Source of the DNA: Callipepla californica brunnescens
Taxonomy: Eukaryota > Chordata > Aves > Galliformes > Odontophoridae
Length of the DNA stretch: 64,000 bases
NCBI GenBank assembly: GCA_023055505.1
Contig: JALIRH010000042.1
Span: 3,852,335 to 3,916,334 of the forward strand
Direction of reading: 5' to 3'
This document shows, in pieces, positions 55,074 to 64,000 of the stretch; within the stretch, counting starts at the first letter, position 1, and each line of letters begins with the position of its first letter. Made by a program: the position numbers and the translations under genes. Below the pieces are notes generated by a model. The model saw nothing but the letters and a program-made list of their open reading frames with translations, was not told where the DNA came from and did no database searches.

Positions 55074-55956
55074 AAACTGGGACAAATTCTATCTGCCACG
55101 CCTTCCATACATTGCTCCATAAAGAATTTGCTTTGGTGTAAACCCAGAGAAACATCCTTGCTTCGTCCTGCCAAGTCTCTGTCGTACCAGGTCGGGATTA
55201 CCCCTTCCCAATGGTGGACCACAAGGAAGCCAGCAGTCACAACCTGCAGCTGATGAAGCAGGTCCGAGAGGAGCAGTACAGAACAGCCCAGCTCACCAGA
55301 GGTAATAAAGACCTCTGTGCTTTCTGCAGGTCTGCACAAACACACGCCCCAACCCCCAGCTCTGCTAGCTGCATCTCCAGGAGTAGAAGGCTCTGCAGCC
55401 CTGCCCATGGCTCTGGCCAACTAGAGCATCATTTTTTATAATCATGGAGTCATGAAAGTTGGAGAAGACCTCTAAGATCTCCAAGTCCAACGCACGCCAC
55501 CATACCCACTGACCACATCCCTCAGTCCCATCCGTGGTTCTGAACCCCTCCAGGGGCAGGGTCCCCAACTTCCTCTGGGTCATATGAAATTAATTACTCC
55601 AATCCTGTGCCTACTGATATATCTAGGAGGTTGCACATTGGTAACCACCAACCCTACATGACAGTGGAGTGAACATTCTTGTTATTGCTCTGGAGATGTG
55701 GAATGCCAAAGCTTGAGAACCCGAGTACCTGCTTCTGGCATTGTTCCATAGGTTTTTCTGGTATACTTGGTAGCTTCACCTGCTGATCTCAACGCTGGCT
55801 ATTGCTGCACTGAGGTCTGAAAGGCTGAAAACTTATTCTTCCTCCCTTCTTGCCACAGATGATGCAGATGACCCAATGGAAATGAAGCTGAAGCGGGACC
55901 ACTCTGAGGAAAACTTAACAAAGACAAAAGCAGCCAGGATGACAGAGCAAACCTAG
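50674..55956 (+). CDS. CRY4: CRY4, avian cryptochrome 4
   Basis: FAD-binding cryptochrome; bird CRY4 is the leading candidate light-dependent magnetoreceptor in retinal cones. Ten coding exons: 50674-51086, 51694-51810, 51933-52080, 52367-52507, 52615-52785, 52861-53001, 53724-53875, 54439-54536, 55191-55301, 55859-55956. Phases close to 529 residues, the length I recall for chicken CRY4. The start [20 protein letters not shown] matches other avian CRY4. The N-terminal photolyase-like domain is followed by the FAD domain (about 215-480). The electron-transfer tryptophans Trp395, Trp372, Trp318 and Trp369 fall at exactly the numbers used for robin CRY4, with Tyr319 beside Trp318 and Asn391 near the flavin. 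The tail (about 497-529) is short and charged, ending ARMTEQT. The acceptor of this first coding exon lies at about 50660. Confidence 0.97.
51415..51450 (+). mobile_element. CR1 3' tip in CRY4 intron 1
   Basis: Short remnant: GGTTGGATGAGGTGATGGTC followed by TTTTCCAACCCC. Confidence 0.65.
53095..53194 (+). mobile_element. CR1 3' end in CRY4 intron 6
   Basis: Well-kept terminus including GGTCTTTTCCAACCTAAGTG and the final ATTCTATGATTCT repeat. Confidence 0.85.
53500..53665. repeat. GGTT-rich imperfect repeat in CRY4 intron 6
   Basis: About 160 bases of GGTTGGTGGTGG, GGTTGATTGG and GGTTGTTGG units on the plus strand, with almost no C. It ends shortly before the acceptor of the exon at 53724. 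Confidence 0.85.
55041..55071. repeat. Poly-T tract in CRY4 intron 8
   Basis: About 30 consecutive T, 120 bases upstream of the exon at 55191. Confidence 0.95.
55441..55583 (-). mobile_element. CR1 LINE 3' fragment in CRY4 intron 9
   Basis: Minus-orientation CR1 end: GTTGGAGAAGACCTCTAAGA and TCCAAGTCCAACGCACGCCA, continuing to the CCCCTCCAGGGGCAGGGTCC segment. Confidence 0.85.
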
Positions 55957-56290
55957 GTCCTGTCGGGGGTTACCCTCTGGGAACTGAGGAGTGGCAGAAG
56001 GGGAGAGCAGAGGCCATCTGAGCAGAAGGAGCTGCACTCCGTGCTTTGCCCTACGTGTGCTGCTCCGGTTTGCGAACCAACCTCCAACAAAAGCTTTGCA
56101 TCTTCCAAGTATTTGTTACTGAGGTTATTCTGAATGAATTTGTCTGTCCGTTGGTGGCTTAGTAGTCATTTGTCGCAGCTGTTGGTAACGGACGTGTTTC
56201 TGTGTTGATGTTCAAATGCATCAATGTTCATAAATCATTGTAATGATAAATAGCGCTCTTCCCAACACGACAAATGTGCGTCAGTTTAAG

Positions 56291-56296
56291 AATAAA
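56291..56296 (+). terminator. CRY4: CRY4 polyadenylation signal
   Basis: AATAAA 335 bases after the CRY4 stop. Confidence 0.6.
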
Positions 56297-56619
56297 CGTG
56301 TATTAATGTGTTCAGACAGCGTTAAAAGCAGGGTATGCCTGTCCTGGGCAGACAGAGGGATCTTCAGTGCCAGTTTGTGCTTGCAGTCAGTCCCCACTTT
56401 GGGGAGAACCGCGAGCTTTGCCCTTTCTTTGGGTTAGAGTGCGTCATTCCCTTAAAATATGTCCCAACGTGGGGATGATTCCCCCTACAAACGGATAACA
56501 AAATCCTTGAGCCTATCTGGGCTATTTTCGTCAGGGTAGGAAGTCAGCTTCACGGGTGAGGTGAACCTGTGGAAGAGCACAGCTCTACCGAGCCGCCCCT
56601 CCCAGCGCACCGAGCAGTT

Positions 56620-57330
56620 CACCGCCCCGGGACCTTCCCCAAACGGGCGGAGGAGGGGCGCGCTGTAGTGGCGCGGTGCGGCCGCCAGGGGGCGCCAGGA
56701 GCGCCGTCTTCCCGCCCCCACTTCCGCTGCCTCAAACCGCTCTCCGCTCCCGACGCCGCCAACCGCTTCCGGCCGCCGCCGGAAGTGCGGCCGCCCGCCG
56801 TTCCCTCCGCTGCCGCGCGGCGGCGCCGCGGTTCCGTTTCCTCTCCGTCCCGGAAACGTCCGCAACGGAAGCGGCCCCCGTGCGGCGGCGGCTGTAGCGG
56901 AAGTGACGGCCCGCCCCGCCCGCCGTTGTTCGCCGCCGGTCCTGCGCTCGGCCCCGCGGCTGAGGCCCCGCTCCGCCATGTCCCGCCGCCCGGCGGGGGC
57001 CCCGCGGAGCCGAGAGGAGCGGCCGGGCAGCGCAGCGCAGTTGTGAGTACCGGGCCCGCGCGGCGCGCTGCGGGCCGGCCCGGCGCTCACCCCCTCCCGG
57101 CGGAGGGCGGAGGGGGGCGGGCAACGACGCCGCCGTCTCCGCCGCCGCGCTCCCGGGCGGCTCGGCAGCGCCCGGCACGGCCGAGCAGGGAACCACCCGC
57201 CAGGTACGGTCCCGCCCGCCCCGGGGCCCGGCCCAGCGAGGGGCGAGGCCGCAACGCCGGGCTGGGGGGGCACCGGGGCGAGGCGGGGGGAGGGGGGGCC
57301 GTCCGTCCGTCCGTCCGTCCGTCGGTACGT
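56620..57330 (+). promoter_or_regulatory. LRIF1: CpG island promoter of LRIF1
   Basis: CpG-dense block with repeated CCGGAAG/CTTCCG (ETS-like) motifs near 56720, 56765, 56780 and 56895. It spans the candidate first exon. No TATA box seen. Confidence 0.6.
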
Positions 57331-60300
57331 CCGCTGATGCTCTCACAGCTCCGCCCACCCGGTGCCTCGACGCGGCGACGGTGCGATGCGTGCCCCGGTG
57401 GTGGGAAGGGGGGAGGGAGGGGAGGTGCTGGGCGGTGCCGCTGCCTCGTGGCCGCGTGTTTTGTTGTCGATGGGAAGCGGCTTCATCGAGGCGAGGGTTG
57501 TCTGCTCGGGGTGTGTGCTCACGGAGCCGTGGGTCCCTGGGAGTGGTGCCGGGAGGGATTGCTCTGAGCTGTTCCTGCTGCAGGAGCTGTTCTGGAGCTG
57601 TTTCTGTGCAGAAGTATTTACAAGCAGAGGGTGTTTCTTCTGCCACTGGTGGAAGTTTATGGGAAAATACCAGGTTGTTGGGAAAGGATCTCGCAGGGTT
57701 TCCAGCTTCGTGTAGGGACTCGGAGTCAATTCCTAGGTTTTGATCAATACTAACAACAAAATTATATTCTCAAATTAACGCATGAACAGGATGTGGCTTT
57801 ATAAAGGAAATGCAGGTTGTAGTCAATTATCTTTAATTGGCTCCTAGCCTCATGCCTTCCAGTTTATACTCAGCCTTAGTTGGCCACTTCCAGGATTTGA
57901 CTGTGGCCATTAAAATAAATGAAGTTGCTTTCCTGAGGTTTGTAGCACTCATGGTCCCTGATTTATTTGTATTTAAGAGAGGAGAGTTGCCTCTAAAGCA
58001 TTACCTGGGAGGACCAACAGTGGGAAAAGCAGGAAAGACTTCAGACTTTAGGTTGATGTGGTTGACTGTGTGAGTGAAGAAAACAGGAATCATTCAAACA
58101 GAGGAAAATTCAGGATCTGCTTCCTGTTTTTCTAGCTTGTTATGAAAGTAGTGCTTGTATATGTTAAAATCTTTTCTTCCCATTTCCTTCTCTTATCTCT
58201 TCTTTCTTCGGTTGCTTAATGCTCCGCTCCTGTTGCTGTAAAGGAAGCTTTGATTATTGTTGTGTGGACTTTTTGTAGCAAAGTAGTGGTTGTTTTTGCT
58301 GAAGAGAATGGCACCTTGGTGTTGCTTACCTCTGTGATTGTCACAGGTTTTTGTTTTCTTTTGTATATAGAAGAAAGTTGACTACCTGAATGTGATGGAT
58401 GGTTTCCTTGGTGATGTTAGAGAAGATTTCTGTTTGTAGTTCCCAGGAGTTTATTGCTTTCAATTTCTGCCTTAATATTCAGTGTCATGCAGTGAATGTA
58501 ACACTGAAGTATCATGGCATGCAACAGCAGAGGTATTTCTGTGTCAGTGTGTGACATTTTAGACGGTTTATATTTGTGGGGTAGGGAAGCAGAGGAGTAT
58601 GAAGAGGAGAAGGAAAGAGAAGGAAAATTGTACTTGAATTATTAAGGGGAAAAAGGTCCCCATGAACAATTCAGAATGTTTCCCCTGTTATATATTTATA
58701 TATTTAAAGGAAAATAAATGAGCCACTTCTTGAACAAAATAAATCTGGCATCCTTAAAGGAGGAAACAGGTGGAAAGGTTTTTCACTGCGCTCAAGGAAA
58801 TCTTAAAACATATTCTTCTCTCTTTAAGCATTTTATTCTCAGAAGACAAATACTTTCTAGATCTCCTCTTCATTACTAAACAGTGCCTACAAATGTTGGA
58901 AATGCTTTATTTTATTTTGATAATACATGAAACATCAGTCTTGGTTATTTATTTGTCCATTGTGATGTGTACACCATGAAGCATTTTCAGCTTGCATCCA
59001 AAACAGCAGAAGTGACTAAAATTGCTGACATCATTCCTTCATATCTGTAGATGTTTGTGTAAATAGGTGTGAATGAGGGCTCTCAGTATATCATCTGAAT
59101 GTTTCCTTTCCATTTTCTCTACCTTTTAGCTTTTTGTAATTCTGCAATCCTGTAAGTACCTGTTCTTTGTTTCAAGCAAAAGAATGGGGAGGTTTGTTCC
59201 TAAGGGTAAAGTGTGTTGTTTGGAGCCTGGCCCCGAGAACAGTTGTGTAAGCCCACCAGAAGGGGATGTAGGAAGGGAGGGTAGTGATGCAGATTGGAAA
59301 CAAGTGTGGAGTTATTAGAGGCATTCAGGACGTGTAAGGGATACAATTGCAAAATGCTGTCCAGGAGCTCAGTGCTGAACTTCATGGTTCTGCATTATCA
59401 GAAGAGCTCAGAGGTTCAAAAGTGGTTTGAAAAAATAGATTTTTTTCTTTTCTGCTTTAGTTACATTCAAACATTCAAGTGTTTCTAGTTGTTGCTCTTA
59501 GTTTAAGCAAAAATATTTATGTAAGATTACAACACTTGAGTGCTAGTTTCTATCAGCTGACCTTTCTGGTTCCAAAACATGTCTCTGTTTCATCTGGACT
59601 GAGTTTGGGAAAACAGCTCATGGCCTTGTTTCCAGTTAATTTATTGGTATAGAAAGTCAGTAGGACAGCACTTTTTGGTGACTGACAGCGGAGTTGGCAG
59701 CTTTGCCTTTTTATCCTGGTTCTGATGTCAACCCCATGAAACCTACTTGCTGCTCATTGGATCTTTTCTACTCTAGCAAGAGAAACTATTTTTTCCCTGT
59801 CGGCTTCAGCCAGCTGTGTCCTGTTGCCAGTGCTTTGGGCAGTAGGTTTTTTCACTGAGAGTCCAGGATTTCTCTGGGGAAGATTCCCACATTCAGGCAA
59901 ACTCCCTTGGACTGGGAGAGTTTCTGTCTTGCAGTGGATCTTATGTCATTCCCCACTTGGCACTGGAAGCAGTCACGATTAACTTTCGAATTGACATGGT
60001 TCTGTCCCTCTGCTGTTTTGACTTTTTGTCTTGCCATCTGCATCTTCTCTTCAGACTTCAGTGGATCTGATTCTCTGTATTCCTTCCAGTTTTTGAAGCC
60101 CTTGTCTTCTTAGACTGTGTTTCCATAAATCATACAGAACTTCCATGCGTTCATTTTCTTTAATTTCTGTGAAGATGACCGACTTTGTAGTACACATCTA
60201 TCCGAAGAACGAATGAGCCAGGTGAGCAGTAGGCAAACGAGTCAGTCAGCGTGCATCTGATTTCACAAAGTGAATGTATTTTGCATCTTGGTTTTTTCCA

Positions 60301-63300
60301 TCAGTGTGTCTAAAGTAATTTCTGCCTCCATGTTGCCATGTAATCAGTCTGCATATATTTATGAAGATTTCCTGAAATTCATACTTCTTAGTGACAAGTA
60401 GGGGTGTTCATAGTAGCAAGGAGCAAAAACAAAGCTTTTCTGTGAAAACTGGAGAGAGCTTTTATTTATCCTCCATTGTAAAAGGAAAGGCCCAGTGAGC
60501 AGAAGAGGAGGAGAGTTTACGATGTTGTCTTGGGTCTTTAAACTCAGCTTTATTTGAAAAGGTTGCTCTTCCTTGCTTCTCTGTGGTGTAATTGTTGGGT
60601 GTTATGTTCAGTCTGTGGTATTCTGAAATGCTAATTTCAGATGTACAGTATTATCAGCATGATTTTTGCCCCTGAAGTTGTTGAAAATCAGATCTGAAGT
60701 TTTTTGGTAGTTAGTCAGTTTCTAAGCTGTAGCAGCGCTGGGTGTGCAATTCACTGATAGATGTGAATTAAAATATCTTTGCCGTGTTCACTTATACTTT
60801 CTTTTTTTTTTTTTTTTTCTTTTTTTTTTTTTTTCTTTCTTGTCTCCTTTCTTTGTTTTGTTAAGCATTGCAGGCTGTATGTACCGAGTAGTTCAGACGA
60901 CGGGACCAGATGGAAAAAACCTTCTGAAATTACTCCCAATTTCTAAATCTTCGGGAAACTTTGCGCCAGTAGTTCAGTCTTCAGCCATGTCAAATAATCC
61001 TAAAGTGAATATTTCTAGTCCAGTTCATCTTGCTCTTAAGACACAGGTTGCCAGTACTGCTGCATCTTCATCTGTTAAGATACCTGTTTTTCAGTCTCCT
61101 AATTCTGGAAAGATTGTTCTTGCAAGGACGTTAGACAAACAGGAAAGTGTTAGAGCGGGTTCTGATAAAGAAAGCTTAACGACAGAGTCAGCTGCTGACA
61201 TCCAGAGTAGTTGTGTTTCGGTTGATAGACAGTCTTTGCAGAACGCTGCCGTATCAAGTTCATCTGAGCAGAGTTACACTGCACACATGTCAGTAAACCC
61301 AAAAGATAATCCCATTTCTCTGAAGCCTCCAGTACTGCCCTCCGGCCACCACCTCCAGATACCAGCAGATGCAGAAGTGAAATCTGTCCCAGCTTCTTTT
61401 TTACCAACTTCAATCCAGCAGAAAATACTTGCTGCTGCAGCAACGAATGTGTCTGACAGTAAAAAAATGCCAACTGTGATTTACGTGTCACCCGTGAACG
61501 CAGTGAAAACAGCACTTCCAAAGTGTTCGCAAGCTGATGGCCCCAAACCTGCCCCAGATGCTTCAAAAGCGTTACTAAGGACAGCTTCACAAAAGGCATG
61601 TAGCACTTCTCCTGAGACAGGTCCGTCTGATGGTCAGCAGTGCCAGCATTCTCCGATGAAATGGATTGTGCAGGAAGGTCCGCAGTTGCCAGCACCTTGC
61701 CTTATTCCTGTGAAGTCGTCGAATAACATGGCTTCCAAGATCTTGAAGACTTTGTCAGATATGAAGAACGTGGAAGTTAACTCTACAAATATTTTGCCAC
61801 TCTGCTCTAATGGTCCTGCTGTAAGCCAGACAAAAATCACTCCCATTAAGAATAATGCTCTGGTCATGTACAATGGGAAGGTCTATTTATTGACCAGGAG
61901 AGGCTCTGATGTTCTGTCAGCCCAAGCTGACATGCAAGCATCTTCCTCTTATGGTGCTTCACTTAGAAAGGAGACATCCAAGCTAATTGATTCTACTGAA
62001 GTCACTAAAATAAGCAGTAAAGTGGTGAATCTGGTCTTGTCCAAAAGCAAAGGAATGGCATTACCTCAGAAAGATCCCAAAACATGTACGAACTCTAAAG
62101 TTTCTTCACCTGGCAGTTTAAGAAATGACTTAAAATCTGCATGTGCAGCTCTGGTGGTGCCAAGTGTTGAGGAGCAGAGTTCCACTCTAAACCAGGGAAA
62201 GAGTTTGCCCGTCACCAAGAGCACCTCAAGTGGAGTAACCCCAGTTACCTTGTTAGGGATGCAGGAAAATACGTGCCAAGAGGGCAAGGAAATGATTCAT
62301 TCCCCCGAAGCAGCAAGAGCTATTTTACCTCAGTCTAAACAAGAGCGTGCTTTCAGTGAAGACTGGCAAAAGGTAACTCCAATAAACGTGACAATCTCAG
62401 TCTCTGCTAAGTTGTTATATGCTCCTGGTTCTGTTTGAATGAGGTAGCTTTCTCATTACTTGACAGACTGTTCTTGCCTGGTAACCTGTCACCAGAAATA
62501 GTGAGCTAAAAAGTGGTATAAAAATTTTTTTTTTAGTTAAAGCTGAGAAGATTTTTTCCAGTAAAATTGCATAAAGAAACAAAAAGGGCCGGGAGAAGAT
62601 GTCTCTATTTCTTCGCAAGATTAGTTGTAGCATGTGAGAATATGGGTAAGACGTTCAGCATTTGAGCTCTGGTGGCTCTCTGCTTTCTAACACTGATGCC
62701 ACATTCTCACAGCATGGCTGCTGGCTGTGAAGTAGGGAAGCTTGGAGTGATGTGAAAGGAAGACAGGGCGGGCAAGCAGAGGCTGTCATTCTGAGACAAA
62801 CTGATGCTCCTCCTCCAATTTCTACTAGCTGATAGGGCCAAAGGCAAGAGCTACATTTCCTTCCTTTCATGCTGTGATACACTGGGATCCACCTCCTTTG
62901 TCTTGTGGCTTGGTATCAGGCAGGTAAAGTTCAAGATCTTTAATGGCAACAGTGCTGTCCCCCTTCTGATTGCCTGTATAGTCTTTTAAAATCATAGCAT
63001 AAGAAATATCTCAAAAGGCTTCAGCTGCAGATTATACAAACTCTACCCACGAAGGACTGCAAGTCAAGATTTCAATTGCTTGCAAGGACAGAATGAGTTT
63101 GCCTGCAGATGAGGAATCACTTGAAAGCAAGTGCATACTTGTTTCTGTTGACCAGACCAAAGAGAAATGTCGGATAAGCATGCACGTGCACATTTCAGGC
63201 ATTTATTCATTGCAGTAGACTGTAGGATCTCTTCCTCACTCTTAAAAAATCGTTCAAGTGGACTTTTTTCATGAGGGCTGTCTGTGAAAAGTAGCATTTC

Positions 63301-64000
63301 AGTTGTTGGCTTTTAGTCCTTAACTTCGCAAGCCTATGGATGCCAGATACAATGACATGAGCTTGGCCCTCCATATAAAAGAAAAAACAGTTCAGGTTAC
63401 AGTGAGGATTAGATATGAGTGGAGGTTAATAGTGCTTCATTGGTATCAACTCAATGAAAGTATGAGGTGATTTCAGCAGTCTGAAAGTTGTGATGTATAG
63501 AACAGTGTCTGATCTTTTGTCATCTTTCTTCGATACTTCTGACCATTAGGATAGATGATGTTCCCGTTACTTTTTAATTTTGTAGTTTACTATTTGGACT
63601 TCACGTTTAGTGGATGTTGTGCAATGTACCTGGTGTTCTGAGTAACTCATAAGAATCAGATCTATGATAATCTGTCTGTAATTCCTCAAAATTGGCTTAC
63701 ATGTGTTAAATGCAACTTGTGGAAAATAACAATCTGTCCTTAGGGTTTTTAGTAAACTAAGGCTTTTACGTACATGGAAAGATTCATGGGTCTCTTGCTG
63801 TTTCTGTATTGCAGGTTCAGTGTAAAAAGATGCATTCACTAGGAAAGGTTGATCAGAACAAAGACCAAGAGAAGCCACATTGGAAACAGTATTTGGAATT
63901 AAGGAAAAAATTTGGTCTCTATAAGGAGGAGAGAGTCTACCTGAAGAAAATACCATTAACGATCTCCTGTGAGAAGCCAGATGAAAGGGTGTGCTCCAGC
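56978..64000 (+). CDS. LRIF1: LRIF1, HP1-associated chromatin factor, partial
   Basis: Ligand-dependent nuclear receptor-interacting factor 1, which binds HP1 and SMCHD1 in silent chromatin. The main exon (about 60866-62372) and the next (63815 past the window edge) are secure: GCMYRVVQTTGPDGKNLL, LPSGHHLQIPADAEVKSVPA, TVIYVSPVN, VPVKSSNN-like PVKSSNNMASKILKT and KNNALVMYNGKVYLL all match. NLLKLL contains an LXXLL nuclear-receptor box, as in human. The second exon matches the human FKKIFGLTKDLRVCLTRIP region with KKFGLYKEERVYLKKIP. Exon 1 is doubtful: ATG at 56978 with a donor after 57042 is in phase only if the acceptor TTAAG (60861-60865) is used; the better acceptor CAG at 60871-60873 needs another phase, and Met at 60879 could then start the protein. 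The C-terminal coiled coil lies beyond the window. Confidence 0.9.
57299..57324. repeat. GTCC tetranucleotide repeat
   Basis: Six copies of GTCC, the array ending in GTCGG. Confidence 0.85.
60798..60860. repeat. Long T/C tract before LRIF1 main exon
   Basis: About 40 bases that are nearly all T, then a pyrimidine-rich stretch leading to two candidate acceptors. Confidence 0.85.
62373..63814 (+). other. LRIF1: LRIF1 intron 2
   Basis: 1.4-kb intron between a GTAACT donor and a TATTGCAG acceptor. Nothing else recognised in it. Confidence 0.7.

Larger units (their letters stand above)
57043..60865 (+). other. LRIF1: LRIF1 intron 1
   Basis: 3.8-kb intron, AT-richer than the rest of the window. 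No coding exon was found. A possible 47-base non-coding exon (60175-60221) has an acceptor-like and a donor consensus. No mobile element was recognised. Confidence 0.6.

Overview
This is nuclear DNA from a bird, most likely a galliform such as chicken. It carries cryptochrome 4, a gene mammals lack, and many CR1 LINE fragments. The dense gene packing, short introns, CpG islands and high GC content fit a microchromosome. The gene set matches what I recall of chicken chromosome 26, combining loci that in human lie on 1p13.3 (AHCYL1, LRIF1) and 1q32.1 (SHISA4, LMOD1, TIMM17A, ADIPOR1, UBE2T). Species and chromosome are inference; gene identities rest on reading the exons.

Layout, left to right. 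1-300 is a CpG island that may hold the 5' end of a minus-strand gene. 668-9284 is AHCYL1 (minus), complete except for its first coding exon. 9285-15513 is non-coding sequence ending at a 100-N assembly gap. 16079-18245 is SHISA4 (plus), with repeats in three introns. 19213-20562 is a two-exon Myb/SANT-like gene (minus) that I cannot name. 21954-29447 is LMOD1 (minus). 31988-36547 is TIMM17A (plus). 38090-42628 is ADIPOR1 (minus). 43807-45808 is a TSPAN18-like tetraspanin (plus). 46295-48534 is UBE2T (minus). 50674-55956 is CRY4 (plus). 56978-64000 is LRIF1 (plus), running off the right edge.

Most genes alternate in strand. Convergent pairs with close 3' ends are SHISA4/Myb-SANT, TIMM17A/ADIPOR1 and the tetraspanin/UBE2T. 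Divergent pairs around CpG-rich promoters are LMOD1/TIMM17A, ADIPOR1/tetraspanin and UBE2T/CRY4. The genes form no pathway: they cover IP3-receptor and pH signalling (AHCYL1), muscle actin nucleation (LMOD1), mitochondrial import (TIMM17A), adiponectin signalling (ADIPOR1), Fanconi anaemia ubiquitination (UBE2T), light or magnetic sensing (CRY4) and heterochromatin (LRIF1).

Exon borders were placed by hand from splice consensus, reading phase and remembered family sequence. For the complete genes the phases close and lengths agree with the families (SHISA4 199 aa, LMOD1 619, TIMM17A 166, ADIPOR1 379, UBE2T 193, CRY4 529). Untranslated ends and promoters are less certain. I saw no RNA genes, CRISPR arrays or intact mobile elements. 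I found no clearly novel system; the best leads are the CRY4 locus, the unnamed Myb/SANT-like gene and the TSPAN18-like paralogue.
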